NCBI GenBank assembly: GCA_007922225.1
Contig: ML679956.1
Location: forward strand, 73,811,739-73,875,738
DNA from: Emydura subglobosa
Lineage: Eukaryota > Chordata > Testudines > Chelidae
Reading direction: 5' to 3'
DNA: 64,000 bases
This document shows positions 12,275-22,849 of the stretch, one piece after another; the stretch's first letter is position 1; each line of letters begins with the position of its first letter. Made by a program: the position numbers and the translations under genes. The notes under the pieces are model-generated. The model was not told the DNA's origin and made no database searches. It saw nothing but the letters and a program-made list of their open reading frames with translations.

Positions 12275-13015
12275 TGTTGGAGCCCCAGTGCAGTTTGAGT
12301 TGCCTGACCACTGTCTTGTGGCCTAGCATAGCTTAAGTTGCTTGCTTGACTATTCTGGCCTCCACATCCTGATATCTTCCAGTTGGCAGAGACAAATAGG
12401 AATACTGAGTAACCTTGCAGATGTCTCAGTTTCTTCATACACAATAAGACGAAATACATAACATGTATGCTTGCAACTGCACATAGATAATGATGATGGG
12501 AATAACAAGTTATTCTTGAACTTCTGGAGGTACATTTTCCCACTGCCAAGGGCATATTTTCTCACCACCACAACTATCACCAGATGTTGTTTTGACGACC
12601 CAAATTATCATGATGAGAATGGAATGTAGTCGAGGGTGAGAAGCCGATGTAGGTAATAGAATATGTAATAGATATGTAATAAGGTGAAAGTTGTGTATAG
12701 AAAGATATAAAAAGTTACCACTTAGACAAAGGGGCATGCTCCATCAATGCCTGATTCCACGGGAGGTGCTGCCAGTTGGACCAGAGGATCCACTAACTCC
12801 CTGGCAGGGCCCCTGAAGAAAGCCATTCCTGTATACAGCCTTCTGAGTGACTGCTTAGCTCTCCAGGTTCAGTGAGTATTGTAATTAATTTTAGGCTTTG
12901 TATTTAACTAGTATATTTATAGAAAAATTTGCACATTAAACTTTATTGATCTGCAAATCGGGTGTACCGTGTCTCACTGGTATCCACACTGATCACTAAG
13001 TGTCTAGTATCAACA
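12275..13015 (+). mobile_element. Solo LTR of an endogenous retrovirus or LTR retrotransposon
   Basis: The insertion starts TGTTG and ends CAACA, the inverted 5'-TG...CA-3' ends of an LTR. It is flanked by a perfect 5-bp duplication GTGAT (12270-12274 and 13016-13020). Removing it restores a continuous CR1 sequence. Candidate internal signals are a TATA-like 'gatataaaaag' at 12704-12714 and an 'attaaa' polyadenylation-type hexamer at 12935-12940, about 75 bp before the 3' end. No gag, pol or env sequence is present, so only one LTR remains, presumably after recombination between two LTRs. Orientation is inferred from the TATA and polyA signals. A 5-bp duplication fits ERV3-like or Gypsy-like elements. 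Confidence 0.85.
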
Positions 13016-13367
13016 GTGATAAGTAACAGTCAACATGGATTTGTCAAGAACAAATTGTGTCAGACCAACCTAATAGCTTTCTTTGACAGGGTAACAAGCC
13101 TGTAGTTAGGGGGGAAGCGATAGATGTGGTATATATTGACTTTAGTAAGGCTTTTTATACTGTCTCACATGACCTTCTAATAAACAAATGGGTAAATAAA
13201 GTCTAGATGGTGCTACTATAAGGTAGGTGCATAACTGGTTGAAAAAACATTTCCAGAAAGGAGTTATCAGTGGTTCACAGTCAAGCTGGAAGGGCATATC
13301 AAGTGGGGTCCCGCATGGATAAGTCCATGGTCTGTTTCTGTTCAATATATTCATAAATGATTTAGAT

Positions 13368-13491
13368 CAGTGGTTTTCAACCAGTGGTCAGTAGACCCCT
13401 GGGGGTTCCAGTCTAAGATTTCCAAAGTGGTCCACACCTCGATTTGAAACTTTTTAGAAGTCCGCAAATGAAATAAGGTTTAAAACCACTG
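13368..13491. mobile_element. Non-autonomous hAT element nested in CR1
   Basis: The 124-bp insert begins 'cagtggttttcaaccagtgg' and ends 'ggtttaaaaccactg', giving hAT-type terminal inverted repeats of the CAGTGGTT class. The flanks 'atttagat' (13360-13367) and 'atttatat' (13492-13499) are an 8-bp target duplication with one mismatch. It interrupts the CR1 reverse transcriptase just before the FADD box. Confidence 0.9.
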
Positions 13492-14398
13492 ATTTATATA
13501 ATGGCATAGAGAGTACACTTACAAAGTTTGCAGATGATACCAAGCTGGAACCAAGGGGTTCAAGTGCTTTGGAGGATAGGATTAAAATTCAAAATGATCT
13601 GGAGAAATGGTTGAATTTTATCCTGTTTACTCCACGACAAATGCAAAATACTCCATTTAGAAAGGAAGAATCAATTGCACACATATAATATGGGAAAAGA
13701 CAGCCTAGGAAGGAAGTACTGCAGAGAGGGATGTGGGAGTCTTAGTGGATCAGAAGTTAACTATGAGTCAATAGTGTAACACAGTTGCAAAAAAAGTGAA
13801 CATCATTCTGGGATGTATTAGCAGACACAAGAAGTAATTCTTCCGCTCTACTCCATGTTGATAAGGCCTCAGCTGGAGTCTTGTGCCCAGGTCTTGGGGC
13901 CACATTTCAGGAAAGATGTGGACAAATTGGAGAAAGTCCAAAAAACAGCAACAGAAATGAGCAAAAACTAGAAAATGTGACCTATTAGGAAAGAATGAAA
14001 ACATTGGGTTTGTTTAGTCTGGAGAAGAGAAGACTGAGGGGGGACATGATAACAGTTTTCAAGTACATAAAAGGTTGTTACAAGGAGGAAGGTGAAAAAA
14101 TTGTTCTTGTTAAACTTGGAGAAAAGGACAAGAAGAAATGGACTTAAATTGCAGCAAGGGAGATTTAGGTTGGACATTAGAGAAAAACTTCCTAACTATC
14201 AGGGTGGTTAAGCACTGGAATAAATTGCCTAGAGAGGTTGTGGAAACTCGGTCATTGGGGGTTTCTAAGAATAGGTTAGACAAACAACTGTCAGGAATGA
14301 TTTAGTTATCACTTAGTCCTGCCTTGAGTGCAGGGGACTGGACTAGATGACCTCGTGAGGTCACTTCCAATCCTACACTTCTATGATTCTATGAGTAA

Positions 14399-14984
14399 TG
14401 GTGGCAGATCTGAGAAAAGACTCGCAGCAGCAGGCCCTATGCCATCTGACCAACAATAGCTGACTTTCTCTGCCATGAATAATTATTCATTTTTATTATA
14501 TTTAAAAACAACACTACCCAGATTTATTGGTGTCTTGCACTCATATGTAATTAGATGAAGAAACGGTTCCAGAATCTTTGTCCAAATTGCAGTTTCCCTT
14601 TTAAGCTCTCCAAAGTGCACCTAATGCCAATTGGTTGGCAGTACTTAAAGGGTTCTGGAGCTTTTCTTGGACAAGGTTTTCTTGGCAGGTAAGAATGCGA
14701 CTGCACGCTGAGCATGAGCTCAGAATAAATGTCCAGCGGTTGTAAAGAATTTAAACAATGTTAAAAGAATACAAGGTTTATGCCTCTCTCCTTACAGATA
14801 ACAGCTCCTGTCCTTTAAAAACTGCATTTTCCCATGTGTAAAATAGTCTAGCAAATAAATAACTTGGTGCTAGCCTCTTATTTAAATCAGGTCCACAAGC
14901 TTAACATGATAAGCAAACAAGGGATAAAACCCAAGCCTTTCAGGCTAATGAGGAAGAATGCTTTTATGGTTAATGGTAGATGAA
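14399..14984. other. Unannotated non-coding stretch
   Basis: No gene or repeat recognised. The sequence is fairly complex and free of obvious repeat phrases. Confidence 0.5.
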
Positions 14985-15085
14985 AGACCTGCTAATGGAA
15001 GACCTTCTGTTAAGGGAGAAGGCTGCTGATTGATTAATTATATATTAAAAGTTGTGTGCTGAGAAATTGTTTGACCTTTTGCATG
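14985..15085 (+). repeat. Unclassified repeat, partner of 20240-20347
   Basis: The phrases 'agacctgctaatggaagacc' and 'gttaagggagaag' and the ending 'ttgtttgaccttttgca' occur again in reverse complement at 20240-20347. By eye, identity is a little over 80 percent with a few small gaps. Confidence 0.6.
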
Positions 15086-15107
15086 TAATTTTTTTTTTTT
15101 TTTTTGC

Positions 15108-15200
15108 TTTAGTTTCCCCACCTATGGGAATAATGACACATCCCTACTTCACAGAGGTGGTGTGAAGACAAATCTCTAAATAGTATCTGTGTGCTACGGT
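15108..15200 (+). repeat. MIR SINE fragment
   Basis: 'gctttagtttccccacctat', 'gggaataatgacacatccct' and 'acttcacagaggtggtgtga' follow the MIR core order (cctcagtttccccatctg... then ggataat... then cctcacaggg). Confidence 0.65.
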
Positions 15201-15374
15201 GATGTGGGGGGCTTAGAAGAACCTGGAGAAATCACTCCCTGGAACTCTTATAATTTGAATAAAATGGGGCCCTGCTCTGAAATAGATGTGGTGTAGGTCA
15301 GGCAAAATCCAAACTGTCATCTTCAGACTGTCTCCAAAGGATGGCCAAATTTCTTTCCCCACTGGGACTTAGGA

Positions 15375-15800
15375 CAGTGGCTCTCAACCTTTCCAGATGA
15401 CTGTCCCCCTTTCAGAAGTCTGCTTTGTCTTGCATACTCCCAAGTTTCACCTCGCCTAAAAACGACTTGCTTACAAAATCAGACATAAAAATACAAAAGT
15501 GTCACAGGGCACTATGATGGGGAAATTGCTTACTTTCTCATCTTTACCATATAATTATATATTTGATGTATTAATAAAAATAAATCAATTGGAATATAAA
15601 TAGCATACTTACATTTTAGTGTATCGTATATAGAGCAGTATAAACAAGTCATTGTCTGTATGAAATTTTAGTTTGTATTGGCTTTTATGTTTTATGTAGC
15701 CTGTTGTAAAACTAGGCAAATATCTAGATGAGTTGATGCACCCCCGGGAAGATCTCTGTGTACTCCCAGGGGCATGCATACCCCTGGTTGAGAGCCACTG
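15375..15800. mobile_element. Non-autonomous hAT element, 426 bp
   Basis: The ends 'cagtggctctcaacc' and 'ggttgagagccactg' are perfect 15-bp inverted repeats. The flanks 'acttagga' (15367-15374) and 'tcttagaa' (15801-15808) match at 6 of 8 positions, as expected for a decayed hAT duplication. The AT-rich interior encodes no transposase; the minus-strand ORF 15609-15860 crosses the right border and is not a gene. Confidence 0.92.
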
Positions 15801-16271
15801 TCTTAGAATATGCTTCCACAAAATAGCAAACCAAACCCAGTTTTGTCCTTTCCTCCCCACCCGTCTTCCTCAAATAGTTCAGTGTTAATGATTCCTAATT
15901 GTTCATATAAAAAGCAAACACCTTGAATCATGTTTTTGTGAGGTTCTATTTTCTACTTACACAAAATTGTTTATTTTAATTAAAAACAACCGAACAAACC
16001 CGGGCTTAGTTTGTCATGTTTCAGCTCACTGAAAATGATGTCCTCTGAGTTATAACCCCCTCTCTCATACAGAAGAATGAATTGAAAATGCTGCTATGGA
16101 CTCAACTATAATTCCATAAACAATACATTTTAAATCATTCTAATATGATATGCTGGACAGTCTATTTCCATACCAATGGACAGGTACAGTATTAAGAAAT
16201 GCAGTGGAAAGTGATAGTAAGGGCTGGATTCTGATACCCTTGCTCATGTTTAATGTGACCTAACTTCACAA
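15801..16271. other. Unannotated non-coding stretch
   Basis: Nothing recognised. Confidence 0.5.
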
Positions 16272-16480
16272 AGGGTCTGTCCACACTGCAATTAAATGCC
16301 TGTGGCTGGCCCGTGTCAGCTGACTCCGGTTTACGGGCTGTTTGATTGTGATGCAGGCATTCAGGCTTGGGTTGGTGTCCAGGTTCTGAATGTCTACACT
16401 ACAATTTTTAGCCCTGCAGCCCGAGTCGGCCAGTTCTGACCATGCTGCAGACCTCTTACTCCAGTGTAGATGTATCCATA
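16272..16480. mobile_element. MITE-like element with 'GTCTACAC'-type ends
   Basis: The left end 'gggtctgtccacactgca' and the right end 'cagtgtagatgtatcca' are approximate inverted repeats. An internal 'aatgtctacactacaa' and paired 'gcctg' phrases are typical of short palindromic elements. Similar termini are found at 21669 and 53060. Confidence 0.5.
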
Positions 16481-17654
16481 AGAGTACGACTCAAGTCAAG
16501 GGGAATAAGGGTGGCAAAATCTGGACATAAGGGGGCAGATCACTGACTGCTATAGTTGTCATAGCTCCATTGATTTCAAAGTTCAATCTGAAACACCTGG
16601 GATCCGCTCCAGTGCTTTTAAAGGTAGGGTAAAAAAGAGCTTGAACATTTTGGCCTCTGCAAATAAGATTGCTCGACTTTAGAACCTAGTCATATGTTCA
16701 TGGTGGCAGATCTATGACTAGTCTGGATGTATAGATTTGACATTTCCTGATTACTGAAGTTCTGAAAGTACTGGGCGAGCTTCCAGCTGTGGCATGAGTC
16801 AAACTCATGTTCCTCTTGACTACTGAAGTCCAGCACTGAGTTCTCAGGCCAGTTACTGGAGAAGATTGTCTCCCTTCTGCAGAGCAAGTCTTATCAAGTA
16901 CAATGAAGGGTGCGCGAGGCCTCAGCTCAGTAAAACTGCTCTTTATATGGATAAAAACTCTACTCAAATCTCCCTTTGGGGTGAGAAGACTGTGAAGACA
17001 ATTTTGATGAGACCACTCTGGCAATGACTGGAGTCCTAAAATATCCTAGACCGCAGTCAATCCCATTTTAGGCCTGGCTCTCAAATGGGGAAATTACACT
17101 GGTGAATATTCTTCTTCCGGCTGAGAGAAGAATTTGGAAGTGGGCTGGCTTAGACTCAGCCCAGATAAGACAGAGCTTGCAAAATGAGGCAGGGGTCATT
17201 TCAGCTCCCTCCACTCAGGTTCGCATCTTGGAGGAGGGTGTGTGGAGTTGGATTATTGGCTACTATTGGCTATCCAGGCAGCATCAGTGTCCAGCAGTGA
17301 TTTTTTCCATCTGCCCATTTTCTTCTCCATGTGACCTCCAATTCTCATCCACTCTTTCGTCACATCAAATGTTACATTAATATAAAGTATTCGACAATGA
17401 ATGATACCTAGAGACCATGTGGAAACTCAGCTAGTGCAGAAGCTGCTTTAGATATGGATTTGTCTATCAGAAGTGGCCTTTAGTGCAGATTCACTATATT
17501 AATGATATGCTAATGCCTCCCTGTGAACTTCTGAAAACCAGGCCCTAGATTGTTCACATTTCCTTCTTTAACTTTCTGTTTCTAAGGGACATGGGCATAA
17601 TGGATATATGCACAACTTTCAGTCCATTTGCATGTCCTGATCTTGCAGCTCAAT
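16481..17654. other. Unannotated non-coding stretch
   Basis: No exon or mobile element recognised. ORFs at 16690-17024 (minus) and 17102-17380 (plus) show no known protein content. Confidence 0.5.
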
Positions 17655-19640
17655 CGAATCATAGAAGATTAGGGTTAGAAGGGACCTCAGGAGGTCATCT
17701 AGTCCAACCCCCTGCTCAAAGCAGGCAACCCGAACTAAATCATCCCAGCCAGGGCTTTGCCTAGCCGGGCCTTAAAAACCTCTAAGGATGGAGGTTCCGC
17801 CACCTCCCTAGGTGACCCATTCCAGTGCTTCACCACCCTCCCAGTGAAAAACTTTTTCCTAATATCCAACCTAGACCTCCCCACACTGCAACTTGAGACC
17901 ATTGCTTCTTGTTCTGTAATCTAATACCACTGAGAACAGCCTAGCTCCATCATTCCTGGAATTCCCCTTCAGGTAGTTAAATGCTCCTATCAAATCCTCC
18001 TTCATTCTTATCTTTTGCAGACTAAACAAGCCTAGTTCCCTCAGCCTCTCCTCATAAGTCATGTGCTCCAGCCCTCTAATCATTTTCATTGCCCTCCGCT
18101 GGATTCTCTCTAATTTGTCCACATCCTTTCTGTAGTGGGGGGCCCAAAACTGCACACAATACTTCAGATGTGGCGTTACCAGTGCCGAATAGAGGGGAAT
18201 AACCACTTCCCTCAATCTGCTGGCACTGCTTCTACTAATGCAGCCCGATATGCCATTAGCCTTCTTGGCAACCAGGGCACACTGCTGACTCATATCCAGC
18301 TTCTTGTCCAATGTAACCCCCAGGTTCTTTTCTGCATAACTGCTGCCTAGTCAATCCTCAGTCCGTAGCAGTGCATGGGATTCTTCTATCTGAAGTGCAG
18401 GACCTTGCACTTGTCCTTCCTGAACCTCAGCAGATTTCTTTGGCCCAATCCTCCAATTTGTCTAGGTCACTTCTGTATCCTATCCCTACCCTCAAGTGTG
18501 TCTACCACTCCCCTCAACTTAGTGTCATCTGCAAACTTGCTGAAGGTGGAATCCACCCCATCCTCCAAACCATTAATGGAGATGTTGAACAAAACTGGCC
18601 TGAGGCCAACCCCTGGGGCACTCTGCTTGTTACTGGTTGCCAACTAGACATTGAGCTGTTGATCACTACCCATTGAGCCCGATGATCAAGCCAGCTTTCT
18701 ATCCACTTTATGGTCCATTCATCCAATCCATACTTCTTTAACTTGCTGGCAAGAATTCTGTGTGAAACTGTATCAAAAGCTTTTCTAAAGTCAAGGTATA
18801 TCACATCCACCGCTTTCCACACATCCACAAAGCCAGTCATTTCATCGTAGAAGACAATCGGGATGGCAGGCATGACTTGCCCTTGGTGAATCCATGCTGA
18901 CTGTTCCTGATCACCTTCCTCTCCTCCAAGTGCCTCATAATGGATTCCTTGAGGACCTACTGATTAATTTTTTCCGAGGACTGATTTGAGGCTTACTGCT
19001 CTGTAGTTCCCCGGATCCTCCTCCTCCCCTTTTTTGAAGATGGACACTATATTTGCCTTTTTCTAATCATCCAGGGCCTCCCCATTTGCCACAAGTTTTC
19101 AAAGATAATGGCCATTGGCTCCACAATCACATCAACCAACTCCCTCAGCACCATCGGATGCATTGCATCCGGCCCCAGGGACTTGTGCATGTCCAGCTTT
19201 TCTAAATAGTCCTGAACCTGTTCTTTCACCACTGAGGCCTGCTCATCTCCTCCCCATTCTGTGCTGCCCAGTGCAGTAGTCTGGGAGCTGACCTTATTGG
19301 TGAAGATGGAGGCAGAAAAATTATCGACTACTTCAGCTTTTTCCACATCATCTTTCACTAGGTTGCCTCCTCAATTCAGTAAGGGATCCATACTTTCTCT
19401 GGCCACCTTCTTGTTGCTAACATACCTGTAGAAACCCTTCTTGTTACCCTTCACGTCCCTTGATAGCTGCGACTCCAATTGTGCTTTGGCCTTCCTGATT
19501 TCACTCCTGCATGCTCGAGCAATATTTTTATACTCCTTCTTTGTCGTCTGACCAAGCTTCCACTTCATGTAAGCTTCCTTTTTGTGTTTAAGTTCACTGA
19601 AGATTTCTCTGTTAAGCCACGTTGGTCGCCTGCCATGTTT
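17655..19640 (-). mobile_element. CR1 LINE, about 2 kb, minus strand, longest copy in the window
   Basis: Reading the minus strand from 19640 down gives 'KEYKNIARACRSEIRKAKAQ' and 'GNKKGFYRYVSNKK', then 'SLGPDAMHPMVLRELVD'. The reverse transcriptase boxes 'DVIYLDFRKAFDTVSHRI', 'KYGLDEWTIKWIESWLDHR' and 'SRVPQGL' follow. The C-terminus reads 'GCISRSSASRLREVVIPLYS' and '[17 protein letters not shown]'. The 3' end is at the left, 'aatcatagaagattagggtt' near 17657. Frame breaks and stops separate these blocks. It keeps more of the N-terminal half of ORF2 than the other copies here. Its tail subfamily matches 5518-6752, 45478-46080 and 53410-53575. Confidence 0.94.
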
Positions 19641-19771
19641 GCTATTTGCTATTCTTTCTGCGTATCAGGATGGTTTGTTCATCATTATTTCGTCTGCTCC
19701 TGCTTTTTTTTCCCTCAAGTCATAATCCTCCTTCTGTTCATAACTTATTTCCACCTCATTTTACTATGATG

Positions 19772-19893
19772 TAGAGTGTCTGATGTCCTGATTTTATAGA
19801 GACAGTCCTGATATTTGGGGCCTTGTCTTATATAGGCGCCTCTTACCCCCCACCCTTGTCCTGATTTTTTCACACTTGCATCTGGTCACCCTA
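19772..19893. mobile_element. hAT-type MITE, 122 bp
   Basis: The left end 'tagagtgtctgatgtcctga' and the right end 'gcatctggtcacccta' are inverted repeats of a TAGGGTGACCAGAT-like terminus. The flanks 'ctatgatg' (19764-19771) and 'ttatgatg' (19894-19901) agree at 7 of 8 bases. A second member lies at 43457-43570. Confidence 0.85.
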
Positions 19894-19901
19894 TTATGAT
19901 G

Positions 19902-20239
19902 TCCCAAAGAGAGGTTTAGTATGAGTTCAGAGGCAGATTAATTCCTAATAAACAATGATATCATTTTCTTTCAAATGCTCATATTACTAAAAAATGGAGG
20001 GGTATATAAGTTAAGAAATATTGAATGACCTACATATTCTGGGCCACCAACCTCTCACCATTCAAATCCAACCAAGAGATTCTCATTATCCTCAGTGTCC
20101 ACAAGAAAGAAATAAAAAAATTATAATAAACTTAAGAAAAATGTCCCAGTCATTCTCCTCTGGACTTCCCATTGTACCCTGTTGCCTTTGGCTATTTTGT
20201 ACATGCCATAAGCCCTTTGAGGGAATGGCTGTCTATATT
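19902..20239. other. Unannotated non-coding stretch
   Basis: Nothing recognised. The ORF 20021-20293 runs into the repeat at 20240 and has no recognisable content. Confidence 0.5.
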
Positions 20240-20347
20240 TTGCTTATTGCAAAAGGTCAAACAAATTCTCAGCATTCAACATTTAATACATAATTATTAA
20301 TAAACCAGCAAACTTCTCCCTTAATAGGTCTTCCATTAGCAGGTCTT
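20240..20347 (-). repeat. Unclassified repeat, inverted partner of 14985-15085
   Basis: 'tgcaaaaggtcaaacaaatt', 'cttctcccttaat' and 'ggtcttccattagcaggtct' are the reverse complement of the 14985-15085 copy. Confidence 0.6.
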
Positions 20348-21208
20348 TACCCTACAATGTATTCCGGAATTTGATTTTTTTCCCCCTTTTTTAAAAAATG
20401 TTATGTATCCTATAGTTTTCAAAATTGACAAGTGATTTTTGGATGCTTAGAATTTTGGATGCCCAACTTGAAACACCCTCAAGGGGTCTGATTTTTCAGA
20501 AAGTGTGGAGCTCCCATCTCTGTAAATCAAGCTCCCTAGAGGAGGCCTCTACATCACATTCACCCTACCTATAAAAGGCTTTATTTTTAGAATGCCCTTT
20601 AAAAGTTCTTGTGCATGGCTTAATTTAATTTAAATGTGCTGACTCTCATCACTACGTTTTCTCTGATATTACTCTTCTGGAGCAACTTGACCCTGAAGGT
20701 GATATTTTAAAGCAATAAATGAGAAGATGAGTAAAATCAATCAGAGCATTGTAGAAGAAACTGGTTGGGTTTCATCACTGGTCTGTAATTTAACTTTTTT
20801 TTTCATTTAAGGAAATAACAATTATTACTGGTTAAAAATTATAGGCCAGTTCCTTGACATCGCTCTGGTGAAGTCATTGGAATTATGCTGGCTTTCACCC
20901 GCTGAGAATCTGGGTCTATATTTGCCATGTATCAAAATTTAGAATTTTGAGGCAGCAGCTGGAGAAGAGAGTGCTCAAATGACATGGCTGTTTCCCTGAC
21001 CCGTGCTTGTGTGAAGAGTGGTGTTAACACTTTCACGAAAGAGGTCTTTGTCATTGCTGTTCAGGCTGAGTTCTCAAGCCTTTTCTCTCAAGCACTGATG
21101 CAGATATGGAGGGACTGCCAGGAATAGCACAGCAAAAAGAAAGCACATCACTCAGAGAGAGGCTGCATTCAAAGCTAAACCTGGGAACAAAAAGTTGTGT
21201 GTTCTCTG
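20348..21208. other. Unannotated non-coding stretch
   Basis: No gene recognised. Contains a poly-T tract near 20793-20801 and phrases such as 'gtgaagtcattggaattatg' that hint at decayed repeats. Confidence 0.5.
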
Positions 21209-21222
21209 GGGGGGGGGGGGGT
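21209..21222 (+). repeat. Poly-G tract
   Basis: A mononucleotide run of G interrupted only at its end by T. Confidence 0.9.
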
Positions 21223-21390
21223 GGGAGGCTTTTAGTGCTGTCTCCTTGGTTTTAATGTCTTCTTTTGACAGACGCCATTCAAAAGATATGTTTCCATAGT
21301 TTTCAACTTGTAGTGAAGTCGTGCATCTCTAGACACATGTTGTCTCTCTGTTCAGCTGTTTGCAAGCCAATGTCATCCTTGGTGTAACTC

Positions 21391-21414
21391 CTCCCCCCCC
21401 CCCCCCCCCCCCCC
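21391..21414 (+). repeat. Poly-C tract
   Basis: An uninterrupted C run of more than 20 bases after 'ctcct', prone to sequencing error. Confidence 0.9.
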
Positions 21415-21476
21415 GACTTTACTGAAATTAAAGCAGAGTTGAATTTGGCCCTAATTGGTTTTGGTCCAATATAGAA

Positions 21477-21655
21477 TTTCCATAATAATTAGTATTACAA
21501 TTACGTCAAAGGGCCCCAACTGAGATCAGGGCTCCAGTGGTGTAGGCATTGTAATGAGCACACTGAACAGCTTGCAATCTTAGCAAAGAAAGGATGGTAG
21601 ACAGGAATGTTATCTGAGTTTTACAGAGTTGGAAATGAAGCAGAGGGAGATTCTT
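21477..21655 (+). repeat. Ancient SINE-like fragment (low confidence)
   Basis: 'gggccccaactgagatcagg' and 'gctccagtggtgtaggcatt' parallel 'aggccccactaggggtcagg' and 'gctccatggcacaaggtgcc' at 57100-57150, and more weakly the start of copies A and B. The minus-strand ORF at 21506-21754 overlaps it and is not a gene. Confidence 0.4.
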
Positions 21656-21668
21656 GAAACGTCTACAC

Positions 21669-21881
21669 AGCTTGTGTAGACATACCCGAGGTAGCTTTAA
21701 TCTAGCTAGCTCAAGTACGGAAGCAGTGAAGCCATGGAAGCATGGGCAGTACAAATTGCCCCAAACCCTTGATCAGTATTCAGACAGACAGCCCACACTG
21801 AAACCCATGCTGCTATGTCTTCACTGCTCCACTACTTCAGCTAGCTAGATTAGAGCTATCTCAAGTATGTCTACACAAGCT
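21669..21881. mobile_element. Palindromic MITE with 42-bp arms
   Basis: The arms at 21670-21711 and 21839-21880 match in reverse complement at 38 of 42 positions. Each carries 'gcttgtgtagacatac' and 'atctagctagct'. The interior of about 127 bp encodes nothing. The transcript of either strand could fold into a long hairpin. Confidence 0.85.
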
Positions 21882-22619
21882 ACACTCTCACTCTGTGATT
21901 GCAGTGTGGACATATCCTAAGTGATTTGCTTGAAGTCACTCTAGGAATCCAGATTTCCCGAGACCTACTTGGTGCCTTTAACCACAGGAACGTCCTTTGG
22001 AATGCAGCATGTTCTTTTCATTGACCAAGACGAAGTCTCTGTTAATGTTTTTTTGGTTTGATGTCGATCATACAGCACTGACATCAGTCAGTATCAAACA
22101 AATAATAATAATTAACCATCAGGATTCAAGCTTAGTACCTTTCTGTAAACCACACACACACCGCAATTAAATAATGCACTTGGATCAACACTGAGAAGTG
22201 GAGACTCTTGGATGCAGGGTAGTCATGAATGTTTCAGCCCATGATTTCCAGAAATGCATGCAATTTCTTGCTTGACCTTTCCTATGTACAATGCACCCCT
22301 TGCCCTCTTTGAGTTTCCCAGAAATGCTGGATTAAAAACTTGCCCAGCTGTTGCTGGGGACCATAAGGAAGTGTTTAGTTTGACTTGGCGCATGGAGGAG
22401 CTACATGGAGTCCTGAACAATCTGCCACAGATGTGCAGCATAAGGAAATGTTGGCATAGGACACTGACAGTGGTGGAGTGTTTAAAGAGCTGGATTTGGA
22501 AAAAGGCACTGCTTTTTACCTTAGAATGTGAAGAGGCTGTCATAGGCCCTCTCCAGGTAGAAGCACTGATACCTGCTCACCCAAAGGCTACCATAGTGAG
22601 CCTGATTGTGTGCGATTAA
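21882..22619. other. Unannotated non-coding stretch
   Basis: No gene recognised. A 121-codon ORF at 22254-22619 (+) and a 106-codon ORF at 22223-22543 (-) overlap and neither resembles a known protein. Both are judged to be chance ORFs. Confidence 0.45.
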
Positions 22620-22745
22620 GCTCCAGACTTGCAGTGAGAGTTCTTGGGTTCAAATCCCAGATGAGTCCTCCCATGACAGCTGCCATTTTGGCCAACACAG
22701 TGGGAATTGAACTGCAGACTTCCGGAGCTGAGAGTATGAGCTTGA
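22620..22745. repeat. Two facing tRNA-like (SINE head) sequences
   Basis: On the + strand 'gagagttcttgggttcaaat' carries a pol III B-box match 'ggttcaaatcc' at 22647-22657. About 45 bp further on, the minus strand carries 'gttcaattcc' (22703-22712). Upstream of each is a similar 'agctc/agact..' segment. Neither folds into a complete tRNA by eye. They look like two SINE heads in inverted orientation or one inverted-repeat element. Confidence 0.45.
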
Positions 22746-22849
22746 ACTAAAACACCAAGCTTCCCTATCCAGGACTATAACAGAATCATATCCTCTGTGG
22801 ATCAGTCACAGCGGGAGGCCTGCAACACACACACACCCTTTAAGCATGT

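Larger units (their letters stand above)
12016..14398 (+). mobile_element. CR1 LINE carrying two nested insertions
   Basis: Upstream coding remnants read 'DRPVSLTSVPRKITEQIIKQ' and 'HLEDNKVI' (12178-12274). They continue after a 741-bp insertion with 'SQHGFVKN' and 'CQTNLIAFFD' (13029-13090), a broken 'yFDtVSHD' box near 13140-13170, and then 'LTKFADDTKLE' (from about 13519) after a second insertion. The C-terminal region follows, and the 3' end 'cttctatgattctatgagta' lies at 14379-14398. Only the CR1 parts at 12016-12274, 13021-13367 and 13492-14398 belong to it. Many stops are present, so it is inactive. Confidence 0.9.

Noticed and set aside
18514..18873. Reverse transcriptase ORF as a possible domesticated gene
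   Set aside because: Flanking blocks in other frames and the CR1 tail show it is a decayed CR1 LINE, not an intact gene.
22254..22619. 121-codon ORF with a 106-codon ORF opposite
   Set aside because: No recognisable domain, no splice context and no codon bias; overlapping antisense ORFs of equal length suggest chance.
22620..22745. Functional tRNA gene
   Set aside because: B-box matches are present, but no full cloverleaf, A-box spacing or terminator T-run could be set out on either strand.
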